Shown: one piece after another, positions 48,801-57,356 of the stretch
Layout: the number at the start of each line of letters is the position of its first letter
Numbering within the stretch: the stretch's first letter is position 1
Origin: a virus
Reading direction: 5' to 3' (one strand)
Virus record (IMG/VR): IMGVR_UViG_3300032893_000039
Location: 1 to 64,000 of that record
Length of the DNA stretch: 64,000 nt
The notes under the pieces: model-generated
The model's input: the letters and a program-made list of their open reading frames with translations, nothing else
Told to the model about the DNA's origin: nothing
The model's database searches: none
Position numbers and translations under genes: made by a program

Positions 48801-50505
48801 GGAAGCGCTTGGGTTTGAGGTGAAGGATAGAGTTTACTTAGGCGAGGCCGGCGCGCAACTTCATGCAATGTTCAAGGGCGCGCAAGATGGTATTAGAGCC
48901 GGAGCAGAGGCACTCCGAACCGGCCAAAGCCCCCTACTCCCCGGCGAAAAAGTTCGCGGCGGCTTCAATTACAGCAATAACCCTATTATTCAAAATTGGG
49001 CTTATAAGAAGGCAGTGGCTGAAGGATTGGAAGGGGAGAAGTTGCAGGCGAGGATGAGTGAATTGATGAAGAAGCCCGACTTTACTGCGCCAGAAGCGTT
49101 GCTTGGGGAGGCTGTGTCATATCCGGGGCGTAGTGTTTCGGCCATTCACTCTTTCTTTAAGTCACTTAGGTATGAGCAGAATATTGCGGGATTGGCATAT
49201 AGGACAGCGACGAAGGAAAGGTTAACTGGTAATGCCTTTGATCGGCGTGTTGCGGAACTTACTCAACGCCCCACTGTAGAAATGATGGCGGAAGTTACAA
49301 AGAATCAGCCGGATCTTCTTCCTCCTGGCCTTCGTGAAAACATCAACGATGCTACCAACGATGCTCTAAAAGAACTCTATATGCGCCAAACTGACTACGG
49401 TACAGCAATGTATCACCTTGCCGCTGCGGTAAATATGACGCCGGCCGCAAAAGTAATTATGCCTTTTTTGAAGATTGGTACTGAGATTATTAACGAGGCG
49501 ATTGAATATTCGCCGGCGGAACTTGTGAGGACTGCATATAGTCAAGAAGCTAGGCAGAATTTATTCGGCGCGGGCGCTAAATCAGATATTGCTAGAGGAA
49601 AAGTAATTTTTGGTACGGCGCTCATGGGGGCAACTTCCCTTGGAGTTCTAAGTGGCATCATCACTGGCGACGGTCCCAGTAATCCAAGAGAGAGAGAAAA
49701 CTGGCTAAAGTTGCACAAGCCTAATCACATCACCGTTGGAAATATTTCCATTCCTTATCAAGGTCTCGGCCATCTTGGTATGGTTATGAGATTTGCTGCT
49801 AATGTGACTGATACTGTATCTGGCTGGGACGAGAAGGAAGGCAGCCAGATTGCGGGCGAATTTTTCCATGATATTACTAGGTCGGTACTAGATGAAAGCT
49901 GGATGCGCGGCGCTCATGATATGATGGAAGCTATGTATGATGAGAAGGGGCCAACAGCAGCGAGATTTATTCGTAGTTTTGCTACTAACTGGCTCCCTTA
50001 CTCTGTCGGCCTCAGTCAGGTCGCGCGGGCGATTGACCCTTATCAGAGGAAGGTTGACGACCTCGGTTCAGAGAACTTATGGGGCATACTAGATGCAGCC
50101 CAGCAAAAGATACCTCTGCTTAGTATGCAACTTTTACCTCGTCGAGATAGCTATGGCGAGCCGATGGATAACAGTGTTGGAAAGTATAGAAATGATCCAA
50201 CGACGCTGATGCTTGATGATTTGCAGACTGGAATAGGTTACCTTCCGAAGAAAATTGCAGGGGTCGGGCTTGATGAGCATCAATATGATGACTATCAAAG
50301 AATCGCCGGGCGCTATACTAAAGCCCTGCTCGATGAACTATCCTCCAATCAAGACTTCTTAAAAATGAAGCCCGAGGCACAAATTGATGTAATTAATAAG
50401 GCCATAGGCCAAGCGCGGCGCGGCGCTCAAAATGCAATGTTTGCGCAGTATCCAAGTATTCTTGAAGAAGCCACCGCCAACGCCCAACAAGACATTGAGG
50501 AATGA
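45877..50505 (+). CDS. Large internal virion (ejection) protein with zincin motif
   Basis: 1542 residues, the size of T7 gp16. It starts with two PFGPRP repeats. A zincin-like helix, FIHEMGHVWLNELM (about residues 472-485), carries HExxH and is followed about 55 residues later by HEKWARAFERYLYDGE, as in large polyvalent phage proteins. Long helical segments fill the C-terminal half, with a possible membrane stretch near 1250 (VIFGTALMGATSLGVLSGII). It is expected to be packaged and injected. Proteolysis of host or virion proteins is possible but unproven. Confidence 0.8.
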   Translation: MDGSQDLPFGPRPDQGNSSLPFGPRPAETQVDPLGQLPEESFYNDFTNAGAHVLKAMVGAGAAGLSEDQFSGPVQEELRKAKVIGPQSGQGSIVQQFNETVLKPLIMTGELGARIMQAGFGAYQTGAITAGEEAGAPALGRDVALLPEASLGFGHLGVITKARELSIIGAEGEKPVQGMREPPLPKLESTLPLEPDTAPKPTNVHELARQIDPDTFKVFDALQQRNEVLREQLSSLAEARGEVKPSPEAQALQDKADGILAKVNGVEARLTKKQATVLEDVRKQIAEAPSEQVDTPEMAEVRSQIQKNDYQMRDMALQISNAYDAAREQMPEVQPQPAPVEAVKEEAAPEVPKEILSSKGEVISTPQMVSDISSDVSQKLQAVGRPANEADLAAQLVALHYETRAKFFDGAKGSTADLYKNEGFDITGTSTKELPKPPEDLSFDQSGKILQGKTAFTNAKTIVKLFKSADASTFIHEMGHVWLNELMNDAKDEAAPQELRDMASAARKWMGVSEDLDMSVRSKVVTAAHEKWARAFERYLYDGEAPTPGLVKLFTQFREWLGEIKNKIARLAPISNEVKDIFDKLITPNPERQPVGKIEPIGKTLADIHEADAKAATPQTAGHIGDLVHSEIRETVKNHPNLERAVNGPEPGLERGTGSSNGNEIAKPGSEHTEPGGTATTAAPSEVSRGVSATEGKGEGGEGAAAGAQPAVKVEEPSTGVETHGATDERGHFTKSDSMYLNKAGNIRQDTLNAPDDIFKAAQDAAAANGNFMPARRGKLSLAEQKMLADDLGIDVIDSWKVGDAFNSSEILYVRDAFIDAATVVRDSMAKASETGNPADVAAFAKARARLIMIQEVLSGVTAEAGRALAAFRNVQMYRDARALSDFLRDTQGMDLFQMMEMAERGKGLKDTHQLSKFLQDSLKPDFSQRMIYYYVNALISGPLTHLRYSIGNAINAVARPLAVIPIAAAQGAVREALGFEVKDRVYLGEAGAQLHAMFKGAQDGIRAGAEALRTGQSPLLPGEKVRGGFNYSNNPIIQNWAYKKAVAEGLEGEKLQARMSELMKKPDFTAPEALLGEAVSYPGRSVSAIHSFFKSLRYEQNIAGLAYRTATKERLTGNAFDRRVAELTQRPTVEMMAEVTKNQPDLLPPGLRENINDATNDALKELYMRQTDYGTAMYHLAAAVNMTPAAKVIMPFLKIGTEIINEAIEYSPAELVRTAYSQEARQNLFGAGAKSDIARGKVIFGTALMGATSLGVLSGIITGDGPSNPRERENWLKLHKPNHITVGNISIPYQGLGHLGMVMRFAANVTDTVSGWDEKEGSQIAGEFFHDITRSVLDESWMRGAHDMMEAMYDEKGPTAARFIRSFATNWLPYSVGLSQVARAIDPYQRKVDDLGSENLWGILDAAQQKIPLLSMQLLPRRDSYGEPMDNSVGKYRNDPTTLMLDDLQTGIGYLPKKIAGVGLDEHQYDDYQRIAGRYTKALLDELSSNQDFLKMKPEAQIDVINKAIGQARRGAQNAMFAQYPSILEEATANAQQDIEE

Positions 50506-50517
50506 AAGGGATTTGTT

Positions 50518-50763
50518 ATGATATTTCAATATATTAATAATCACGCCGTGGATTCCGTTTCAGGTGTTGTGCCGGCGGCAGTGGTAACTACTATGCAATA
50601 TACCCAACAAGTGCCGGATGGGTTAGTATACCTAACCTATGCGGCGGCGGCTTCGACACTATTACTAAACGTACCCAAGATTTGGAAAGGGTTCAAGGAA
50701 ATGGTTAAGAAGGATGAAGTTGAAAAAAAATCTGAATGCTGTAAAGAAGAGGAGAGTGAATAA
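50518..50763 (+). CDS. Small membrane protein, possible holin (81 aa)
   Basis: 81 residues with one or two hydrophobic segments (about 13-25 and 38-53) and a Lys/Glu-rich C-terminus ending CCKEEESE. Overlaps the endolysin start by one base, the usual place of a holin. The 90-aa membrane protein beyond the endolysin competes for that role. Confidence 0.6.
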   Translation: MIFQYINNHAVDSVSGVVPAAVVTTMQYTQQVPDGLVYLTYAAAASTLLLNVPKIWKGFKEMVKKDEVEKKSECCKEEESE

Positions 50764-51182
50764 TGGCTGGCGATAGAGTAATTACTGCAATGACGGTGCT
50801 GTGCGAAGCAGACAGTGAAAGTGATGTCTGCAAGGCATGGATTGTTTGGACTATTTATAATAGGGTGAAATCTGGCAGGTGGGAAAAGACCATGGCTGGG
50901 GTTTGCCTACAGAGGATGCAATATTCGGAATGGAATGCTGATAGGGGAGATAATGCTAATCTGGAGAGGGTGGCGAATCTGAGTGAGAATGATCCTAATT
51001 GGCATGGGGCGCTTGCCTTGGTTGATGCAGTAATGGAAGATATAGCGAGTGGTGTTCCCGATCCTACCAATGGTGCAACGCACTTCTTTGCCAATACCAT
51101 CTCCCCTCCCGCCTGGGCCGCCGCACCTGCTACCCTCACTGGTCAACAAGGCAAAGTCCTTTTCTACTCCAACGTACCATAG
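50763..51182 (+). CDS. SleB-type cell wall hydrolase (endolysin)
   Basis: 139 residues matching Hydrolase_2/SleB: VLCEADSES near residue 13-21 (catalytic Glu), WTIYNRVKSGRWEKT, QYSEWN in place of the usual QFS, and DPTNGATHFFANT near residue 100. It lacks a signal peptide, so it should need a holin to reach the cell wall. Flanked by two candidate holins. Confidence 0.85.
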   Translation: MAGDRVITAMTVLCEADSESDVCKAWIVWTIYNRVKSGRWEKTMAGVCLQRMQYSEWNADRGDNANLERVANLSENDPNWHGALALVDAVMEDIASGVPDPTNGATHFFANTISPPAWAAAPATLTGQQGKVLFYSNVP

Positions 51183-51191
51183 GAGATATAA

Positions 51192-51464
51192 ATGGATGTG
51201 AATAATAATAACCACCTAACCCTGGCCTTTGGAATCATGATAACTATCAGTTTCTTTGGCCTTGTACTTATCCTTTCTTTTCACAGCGTGCCTGCGGAAA
51301 ATAAAGATATTTTGGTCGGCGCGACTGGCATAGTATTTGCTGCGTTCAGCGCGCTAACACAGAAGATCTTGGGCATTTCGCCCAAGAGTGCCAGCGGATT
51401 GGAGGCCGGGCAAGGCGCGCCATCAAGCCCTTCTTCACCGCTACAACCAGGAGTAAAGTCATGA
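51192..51464 (+). CDS. Two-helix membrane protein, candidate holin (90 aa)
   Basis: 90 residues: transmembrane segments at about 9-30 and 40-60 with a short loop between, and a Pro/Ser-rich C-terminus. The two-helix layout resembles class II holins. The stop overlaps the start of the next gene by 4 nt. Confidence 0.65.
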   Translation: MDVNNNNHLTLAFGIMITISFFGLVLILSFHSVPAENKDILVGATGIVFAAFSALTQKILGISPKSASGLEAGQGAPSSPSSPLQPGVKS

Positions 51465-51745
51465 CTATTGAAGAGTTTGCAGAAGCAGCGAAGGCGAAGA
51501 TTGCAGAGTTGCAGCAGGTTATTGCAACGAGCAGCGCGACGCTGGAGAGTCTGAACGGGCAAGTTACGGCAGTACAGCAGGCAATTAATGATGCTAATAA
51601 TTTGCTCAGTCAGCATCAAAATGCATTGGGGCAGATTGAAAGTATTGCGCCGGAAGTCCGGGCGGTACTTAATGCCTTGTTCCCACCACCGACCCCCGCT
51701 GCGGAGCCAGCCCCTTCCCTCCCTTTAGATGGACAAGTATCATGA
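51461..51745 (+). CDS. Coiled-coil protein of the lysis cassette (94 aa)
   Basis: 94 residues: a long coiled coil (IAELQQVIATSSATLESLNG; AIDANNLL-type heptads) and a Pro-rich C-terminus. There is no membrane segment, so it does not fit an inner-membrane spanin. Overlaps both neighbours by 4 nt. Role unknown. Confidence 0.65.
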   Translation: MTIEEFAEAAKAKIAELQQVIATSSATLESLNGQVTAVQQAINDANNLLSQHQNALGQIESIAPEVRAVLNALFPPPTPAAEPAPSLPLDGQVS

Positions 51746-52038
51746 AGAAGCTCTTTCTGCTCAGTGTTCTTTGCATCAGTCTCACGGCTTGTAAGGGTAC
51801 GGATTATCTTGCTGATGTTACAAAGGATACCCACTCCGGGTGTTTTAGTGGCAGCACCAATTATCTTGGCTTTACCGAAAATATTACCTACGTACATCTT
51901 GGCGATAATTCCGCCGCGATGAATGCCAGCCCGAGTTGTTCTGGAATCACACAGGCGTCCGGGCCACTTCCTAATAGTAGTGGCAGCGGAATTATACCAG
52001 TGAGCCCGGCCCCGGTCGGAAAGCCTTCAAGTCCATAG
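51742..52038 (+). CDS. Putative lipoprotein, possible outer-membrane spanin (98 aa)
   Basis: 98 residues with a lipoprotein signal (MKKLFLLSVLCISLTACKG) and lipobox LTAC, so Cys17 would be lipidated. The mature part ends in a Pro/Ser/Gly-rich tail. Location at the end of the lysis cassette suggests an o-spanin, but no partner i-spanin is obvious nearby. Confidence 0.7.
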   Translation: MKKLFLLSVLCISLTACKGTDYLADVTKDTHSGCFSGSTNYLGFTENITYVHLGDNSAAMNASPSCSGITQASGPLPNSSGSGIIPVSPAPVGKPSSP

Positions 52039-52066
52039 GTATCTCTCTTCCTTCTTTCTTCAACTA

Positions 52067-52097
52067 AAGCCCCTGAAAAACCAGGGGCTTCTCTTTT
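52067..52097 (+). terminator. Intrinsic terminator of the structural/lysis operon
   Basis: A 9-bp stem, AAGCCCCTG/CAGGGGCTT, with an AAAAAC loop followed by CTCTTTT. Confidence 0.85.
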
Positions 52098-52113
52098 ACG
52101 AAAGGAGTATGAT

Positions 52114-53076
52114 ATGACTGCTAAAAAGGCGATAACTATATCTGATGAGGAATTTATCTCGAAGATAGAGATGTGGGGGACATTGGACACTGCTACAGCG
52201 TTAAGTGTCCACGAAAGGACAGTGGAGAGACACAGGTGGATATTGGAGAAGAAGTTGGGAAGGAAAATAGTTCCGGGGAATAGGAGATATAGGCCACTTA
52301 TGCAAAGCTTTTCCTTCCCTCCATCATATCAATTGAATGTTAGTGATGGATATGTAGTGATATTTAGTGATGCCCACTATTGGCCGGGACATATTTCCAC
52401 CGCGCATAGGGGACTATTGGCAGTGTTGAAGGATCTTGGAAAAGAATGTAAGGCAATAGTTTGCAACGGCGACGCCCTAGACGGGAATACTATCTCCCGT
52501 TTCCCTCCCATGAACTGGGACCATCGCCCGACCTTGAAAGAAGAGTTAGAAGAGGTGCAGGCACGGCTAGGGGAAATTGAGTTGTGTGTGCCGAAAGTGC
52601 CGAAGATTTGGCCGATCGGCAACCACGATATGCGCCTGGAGATGCGGCTGGCTTCAGAACTACCAGAATTCGCCGGCGTGATGGGAACGAAGCTGAAAGA
52701 TCACTTCCCAATGTGGGAGCCTACTATGTCAATCAAGGTTAATAATGACACCATGATAAAACATAGATGGAAGGGCGGGATACATGCGAGCTTGAATAAT
52801 ACTAAGGAAAGTGGCCGGAATATCATAACTGGGCACACTCATAAGTTAAATGCAATACCTTTTACTGATTTGAACGGGACGAGGTTTGGGGTGGAAAGCG
52901 GGACGCTTTGTGAAATATTTGCACCCCAGTTTGCCTATATAGAAGATTCGCCACGAAACTGGATTAGCGGTTTCGTGGCGTTGAGGTTTTGGAAAGGGAA
53001 ATTACTTTGGCCGAGACTGGCGCGGGTTATTGAGGATGGGGTGCTAGAGTTCGAGAATAAGGTATATGAGGTTTAG
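52114..53076 (+). CDS. Metallophosphoesterase with N-terminal HTH
   Basis: 320 residues. Residues 10-60 resemble a small helix-turn-helix (LDTATALSVHERTVERHRWI). The calcineurin-like core has all motifs: FSDAHYWPGH, NGDALDGN, GNHDMRLE, a metal-ligand His in IKHRWKGGIHA, and GHTHKL. It is a predicted two-metal phosphatase or nuclease. Behind GAAAGGAG, after the operon terminator. It converges with the lipase gene, their stops overlapping. Confidence 0.85.
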   Translation: MTAKKAITISDEEFISKIEMWGTLDTATALSVHERTVERHRWILEKKLGRKIVPGNRRYRPLMQSFSFPPSYQLNVSDGYVVIFSDAHYWPGHISTAHRGLLAVLKDLGKECKAIVCNGDALDGNTISRFPPMNWDHRPTLKEELEEVQARLGEIELCVPKVPKIWPIGNHDMRLEMRLASELPEFAGVMGTKLKDHFPMWEPTMSIKVNNDTMIKHRWKGGIHASLNNTKESGRNIITGHTHKLNAIPFTDLNGTRFGVESGTLCEIFAPQFAYIEDSPRNWISGFVALRFWKGKLLWPRLARVIEDGVLEFENKVYEV

Positions 53077-53813
53077 GACTTATCTCCATTCCCAAACACA
53101 CTACTAAGATGTTCAAGGGCCGGAATGTATGCGTCAGTGATACTATGGTCTTCTGGAAGTAAGCCGCCCGGCCATTCTTTCTCACTGATATAGGCAAAGT
53201 TCTTGGGCTCGATGTAGAGGATGGACTGACCCGGAGGTTGCCGCCATGGTGTTTCATTCATCAAGTCCCAAGGCCAAGCGGCCCATAGATCACGCTCATA
53301 AATGCAAGTAATGTCGCCGGCCTGCCAGTACTTTTGCCAGAAGGCGGTCGAGGCGAACTTGGGCGAGGCGAAGGTGACAATTTGGGCGATACGGAAGGAA
53401 GGGAGGAAGTACCGAGCATAGCGGGCGCGCGAGCCAAGGGAATGCCCCTCGATGAAAAGTTTCGCCCCATTGGATTTCTCCGCCGCCCACTCGAAGAGTT
53501 CCTTACAACCCCGCCACGGCCCGGTTGGTACTACTATTCCCGGTTCAATTTCCAATTGGGTGGTGTCAATGTCATCATAAAGGTCTCCGAGCTTTTCTAT
53601 AGGAGTACCGTCCGAAAAGCGCGTGCCGGAGATGGTAAGATAAGTATAAGGGTCATCGGATACTCCAGAAGAAAGTACTGCCTTGTGGTCGTCGTTTGCA
53701 TATGTGTCAATGACGGTGTGACCTAAGGATGTAAAAGCAGCAGTCATTTTATCGTGGTCTTCAATGTAAACTGCCGCACAGCGCCGGGCGCTTTGAAGAA
53801 GGGTGGTGAACAT
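53073..53813 (-). CDS. Lipase class 3-like alpha/beta hydrolase
   Basis: 246 residues. The nucleophile elbow GHSLG lies at about 124-128 in LFIEGHSLGSRARY, with an early TISGTRF oxyanion-type loop and a C-terminal PEDHSITDAYIPAL that can supply the catalytic His. The family is fungal-type lipases (class 3). No signal peptide is seen, so the enzyme would act in the cytoplasm or after lysis. Substrate unknown. It is the last gene of the leftward right-arm operon. Confidence 0.78.
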   Translation of the reverse strand: MFTTLLQSARRCAAVYIEDHDKMTAAFTSLGHTVIDTYANDDHKAVLSSGVSDDPYTYLTISGTRFSDGTPIEKLGDLYDDIDTTQLEIEPGIVVPTGPWRGCKELFEWAAEKSNGAKLFIEGHSLGSRARYARYFLPSFRIAQIVTFASPKFASTAFWQKYWQAGDITCIYERDLWAAWPWDLMNETPWRQPPGQSILYIEPKNFAYISEKEWPGGLLPEDHSITDAYIPALEHLSSVFGNGDKS

Positions 53814-53830
53814 TTAGGTAACTCCTTTAT

Positions 53831-54157
53831 CTACTTCTGAATAATGATGTATGCCCTCATGCTGTCAAGATAATCTTCATACGCGCCGGCCTGTGCGTCA
53901 AGTAGTTCTTCACAGGCTCGGTCCTGTTCTTTCTCTGTCAACTCATATTCAACTTTATCCTCAACACCGACGGCAGTGATATCGTCAAAGTAAGATGACA
54001 TAATTCCCACATCCGGCTCAGCGCGACAGTATTCGCCTGAGATTTCTACTTCAATGTCAATGTCTTCCTTTTCATAGGTAGGAATTCCTGCTGCATCGTA
54101 GGCAACAGGGTTATTGAAGGTACGGATGATGGTCATGGTTGTTGAGTTTCTGGTCAT
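53831..54157 (-). CDS. Hypothetical acidic protein (108 aa)
   Basis: 108 residues, acidic, beta N-terminus then helix (EDKVEYELTEKEQDRACEEL). The start overlaps the stop of the 50-aa gene by 4 nt (ATGA), supporting the upstream ATG. A second in-frame ATG lies seven codons on. Not recognised. Confidence 0.65.
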   Translation of the reverse strand: MTRNSTTMTIIRTFNNPVAYDAAGIPTYEKEDIDIEVEISGEYCRAEPDVGIMSSYFDDITAVGVEDKVEYELTEKEQDRACEELLDAQAGAYEDYLDSMRAYIIIQK

Positions 54158-54306
54158 TCTCTATTCACCATTCTAACAAATTTTCCAGCCAAGCTTGATA
54201 CTGGAAATTGAGTAAACCATTTTACAGTTTGTTTGTCAAAAATTGCAGTTGATTTGTCAGAAAATGGTTTAATTCGGTATCTTCTATATTCCATAAAATT
54301 ATTCAT
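54154..54306 (-). CDS. Small basic protein (50 aa)
   Basis: 50 residues (MNNFMEYRRYRIKPFSDKST...), basic and aromatic, behind GGAG at 8-nt spacing and overlapping the next gene by 4 nt. No family recognised. Confidence 0.55.
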   Translation of the reverse strand: MNNFMEYRRYRIKPFSDKSTAIFDKQTVKWFTQFPVSSLAGKFVRMVNRE

Positions 54307-54350
54307 TTCAATCACTCCAAATCTCAAGTTGAATGAATATTTCAGGAGCT

Positions 54351-54440
54351 TTACTGTAATTCTTCATGAGCCTTGACTAAGGCATTTTCTAAAGCTTTTC
54401 TTGCCTCGGAGATATTCTTTATATGTTCGTCGATGGTCAT
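54351..54440 (-). CDS. Very small helical peptide (29 aa)
   Basis: A 29-residue ORF (MTIDEHIKNISEARKALENA...) preceded by GGAG at long spacing. A 19-codon ORF overlaps its end (54308-54367). Both are tentative, and composition is the only further support. Confidence 0.35.
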   Translation of the reverse strand: MTIDEHIKNISEARKALENALVKAHEELQ

Positions 54441-54500
54441 TTTACTTTTTGCTCCTATATTAAATTTTTCGACTTGTTTCAAACCAAATCAAATTGCATA

Positions 54501-55766
54501 TTATTCAATCCCAAATCTCGTTGAAACTACCAATGGAATAACACTAAACGTATCACTCGTTTCTTGCAAAAGGTCACTTTCCATCATCATATTGAGAATA
54601 ATATTAACTTTCTCGCTAGGTACTCTATCTTTCAGAAAGCTGCGTACTGGCTCTTTTCTTACAGGATTGTTACCGTTCTTAGTGTAAAATGCCCAAACGA
54701 AGGTGTGGCACTCTTCCATAACATCCTTATCGCTGCGCCCGAGCATAGCACGGAATACGTCCGGCATCAACGCCTCAATCTCTAATAGCCAATCTCGCGC
54801 CCGATTATAATCATCTACTCGGATAACAAGTTCTCCTCTAGCAGACAACGCAGCTACCATTGCAAGCTTGATGGTAAAAAAGGCTCGCCGAGAGCAATAA
54901 TCTTCCAATTTACTATGTTTTGGGCGCGGCGGGCAGCCCTCTTCATCCCAAGCTTGTAGAATTTCGACTGCCTCCCTCTCCCACTGAAATTGACCACGCA
55001 GTACGGATAACTGAAACAAGTCATTCATCAAATCCTTTCTCTGTGCCCTCTTTCTCGCCTTCTCTTCATCACTCGTAGTAGTGAAATACTTCACCTTCAC
55101 ATCTTCGTCACTATATACCATAAGCATGCGGCCCATAAAGCCCATTCCCCAAGCAACGTCAGGTAGTACTTCCCCCAAAGCCCGAGGCGTAGCCCCAATA
55201 AGAAGATTAAGACTAGGGTTGATAATATCAATATTAAGACCACCTGTGCGCCTCTTTTGCTGGAAAGACGGATAATTCGACCAAAGGGCCGTCATGGTAG
55301 TAATGAATGTATTGTCAAAAGTCTTTAAGAAAACCCCTAACTCTTCGGCAAAAACAGTGAGGTAAGAATATTGCTCCGTACGGCCATTAAAATCTTTGTA
55401 TGCAAAGTTCTGCTGCATAGCGTCGGCAACTTCATCGATAAGGGAAGACGTAGTAACATCGTGTGAGCCGACCTTGATCTTTGCAGCCCCAACACTCGCA
55501 CCCTTGCTACTGTATTCACCACCAGATAAGTCGCGGAGCATCGTTTCGCCGACCTTGATGATTTCTTTGCCCTTGCCGGGGCGTGCGACCAGCATAATGA
55601 ATTGGTTGGCGAAAGCCGGCTTGTCTTCAAGGGAGTTACTCCAAACACGGCGCTCGACGGCGGCGGAAATTAGGGAAATGGCAGTCCATTTACGAAATAT
55701 CTCCGGCGACTTCTGCCCCTTTGTGTATCGTAAGAAGCGCTCTATCCAATCCTCGTTCCAACTCAT
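54501..55766 (-). CDS. Replication protein, DUF3987/primase-helicase-like ATPase
   Basis: 421 residues. The first half resembles DUF3987-type replication ATPases: EIFRKWTAISLISAAVERRV, then FIMLVARPGKGKEIIKVGE, a P-loop whose usual final Thr/Ser is Glu, then DEVADAMQQ and LTVFAEELGVFLK (Walker B-like) and LLIGATPRAL (sensor-like). It sits immediately downstream of the DNA polymerase. Probable role in replication initiation or DNA unwinding. The altered Walker A makes ATP hydrolysis uncertain. Confidence 0.65.
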   Translation of the reverse strand: MSWNEDWIERFLRYTKGQKSPEIFRKWTAISLISAAVERRVWSNSLEDKPAFANQFIMLVARPGKGKEIIKVGETMLRDLSGGEYSSKGASVGAAKIKVGSHDVTTSSLIDEVADAMQQNFAYKDFNGRTEQYSYLTVFAEELGVFLKTFDNTFITTMTALWSNYPSFQQKRRTGGLNIDIINPSLNLLIGATPRALGEVLPDVAWGMGFMGRMLMVYSDEDVKVKYFTTTSDEEKARKRAQRKDLMNDLFQLSVLRGQFQWEREAVEILQAWDEEGCPPRPKHSKLEDYCSRRAFFTIKLAMVAALSARGELVIRVDDYNRARDWLLEIEALMPDVFRAMLGRSDKDVMEECHTFVWAFYTKNGNNPVRKEPVRSFLKDRVPSEKVNIILNMMMESDLLQETSDTFSVIPLVVSTRFGIE

Positions 55767-55844
55767 GATTATCCCTAAGAGATTTACCGAGCGTCCCCGG
55801 TAAAGAAGTATTATTTGCGCCCGGCGGCGCGGAGGGAGTGTTTT

Positions 55845-57356
55845 TCATAGGGATGTTTGTGGTTTCCATTTCTTTAGGCCGGATAGGTTCAGTCTTACTA
55901 CATTACCTTTTTCGGCATTCTTTCTCACGATTTCTTCATTTGCAAAGTTACCCCAGTTATAGCCAATCTTTGCCTCTCCTGGAACTATCAATTCATGACC
56001 ATTATGCGTTAATCGAATATCAATTAATCCTAATGCTTTCTTAATAATCAAATCTTCATCGTCATTTTCATTTATGAGAAAGTAGATGGCATCGTGAACT
56101 TGGGCAAGGAGGCGAACTTCTGGCATGTGTTTCCAGATGCGCCACAAGGCTAGGTTCATTCTGTCAGCAGTGCTACTTTGCGGTGAGTAGGCAATGGCTT
56201 CGCGGAGAGTACTGGCATCGTTGGGCCGACCGAAAAAATGTCGCGTGCGGCCCCAAGGGGTGGTAATACTTTGGGTTTCCTCAAGTTGTTCTTGAACCCA
56301 CCTATGCCATTGAGGCATTCCGAAGGCGTTGTAATATACTTCCTGGAACGCCTCACAAATTCTTACCTCAATCTTGGCGTGCTTTGCAAGGGTGTATGGA
56401 GTACCGGCATAATTACTTCCGTGGCCAAGTTTCTTACACATGAAGCGATAGTCTAGGCCACGATAGAAAGGTGTTTCAGCAATCTCGCGGTCCTTCTTTT
56501 TGTCGCCGGTCCATGGTAGTTCAGGCCAAACCATTTGGGCGACTTGAGTGTGTAAGTCGCCAGCATAGCAGGCATTAAGATAACGCCAGTCATCAAAAAG
56601 AATTCCCAGTAACCATCCAACCTCTCTACTTTCCGCTTGCTCCAAGTCTATTCCGCAGAGTTTCCAGCCTTTATCTGCGACAAAGATGTGTCGCAAATCA
56701 GCGTCAATGTTTTGTATATTTCGTCCCGTATCTTCAGAAGAAGCACTACTTGACCAACGTCCAGTGGAGGTTCCAGCGATGTTAAAACTAGACCGCATTC
56801 GTCCATCGTTATCGATATCGGTTTGGAAAACTTCTCGCTGTTTAACCAAATCTCTAATCTGCAATATGCAGGATAAGACGGGTCGGGCGATGAGATAGTC
56901 ATCAAGTTTCTCCAGGGCTTCTCTATCTGTACTAAGTTTCTTCACGCCCTTGTCATTTTTCCACTGCTCGGGCAGATGCATGGCGGAGTAGAGAAAGTCT
57001 TTTAGCTGCGCGGGCGAGGCCGGGTTAAGGGAGACGGTATTTTTATCCTTATCCTTAAAAGTCTTGTCCCAAATGGCCGAGGCGAAAGTTTGAAGGATGA
57101 AGGTAAGACGCTCGATCTTTTTGTTTAGCTCGGAGACGCCCGCGATGGCCGCGCCTCGATCTACTTTCCAGCCGCGTAGCATCATATCTAGGGCAGGCGC
57201 TTGCAAGGCGCGTTCGAAGGCGTAGATTGGGTTGTTAGAGTTTGACGCTAATGCTTCGAAAATTTCAAGTGTTAGACAAGAATCTAGGCCGTTATATACT
57301 TGGTGAACGGCGGGCGGCGTCTCGGAAGGCTTGAGGTCGGCGGTTTGGATTATCAA
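55845..57356 (-). CDS. Family A DNA polymerase, polymerase half
   Basis: 503 residues with all palm/fingers motifs: motif A LCGIDLEQAESREVG, motif B RFMCKKLGHGSNYAG and motif C LLAQVHDAIYF. TSTGRWSSSASSEDTGRNIQ precedes motif A as expected. The first residues (VYNGLDSCLTLEIF) correspond to ExoIII of the 3'-5' exonuclease domain, whose other motifs are encoded separately at 57921-58331. The gene is thus the downstream piece of a split polymerase. Confidence 0.92.
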   Translation of the reverse strand: MIIQTADLKPSETPPAVHQVYNGLDSCLTLEIFEALASNSNNPIYAFERALQAPALDMMLRGWKVDRGAAIAGVSELNKKIERLTFILQTFASAIWDKTFKDKDKNTVSLNPASPAQLKDFLYSAMHLPEQWKNDKGVKKLSTDREALEKLDDYLIARPVLSCILQIRDLVKQREVFQTDIDNDGRMRSSFNIAGTSTGRWSSSASSEDTGRNIQNIDADLRHIFVADKGWKLCGIDLEQAESREVGWLLGILFDDWRYLNACYAGDLHTQVAQMVWPELPWTGDKKKDREIAETPFYRGLDYRFMCKKLGHGSNYAGTPYTLAKHAKIEVRICEAFQEVYYNAFGMPQWHRWVQEQLEETQSITTPWGRTRHFFGRPNDASTLREAIAYSPQSSTADRMNLALWRIWKHMPEVRLLAQVHDAIYFLINENDDEDLIIKKALGLIDIRLTHNGHELIVPGEAKIGYNWGNFANEEIVRKNAEKGNVVRLNLSGLKKWKPQTSL

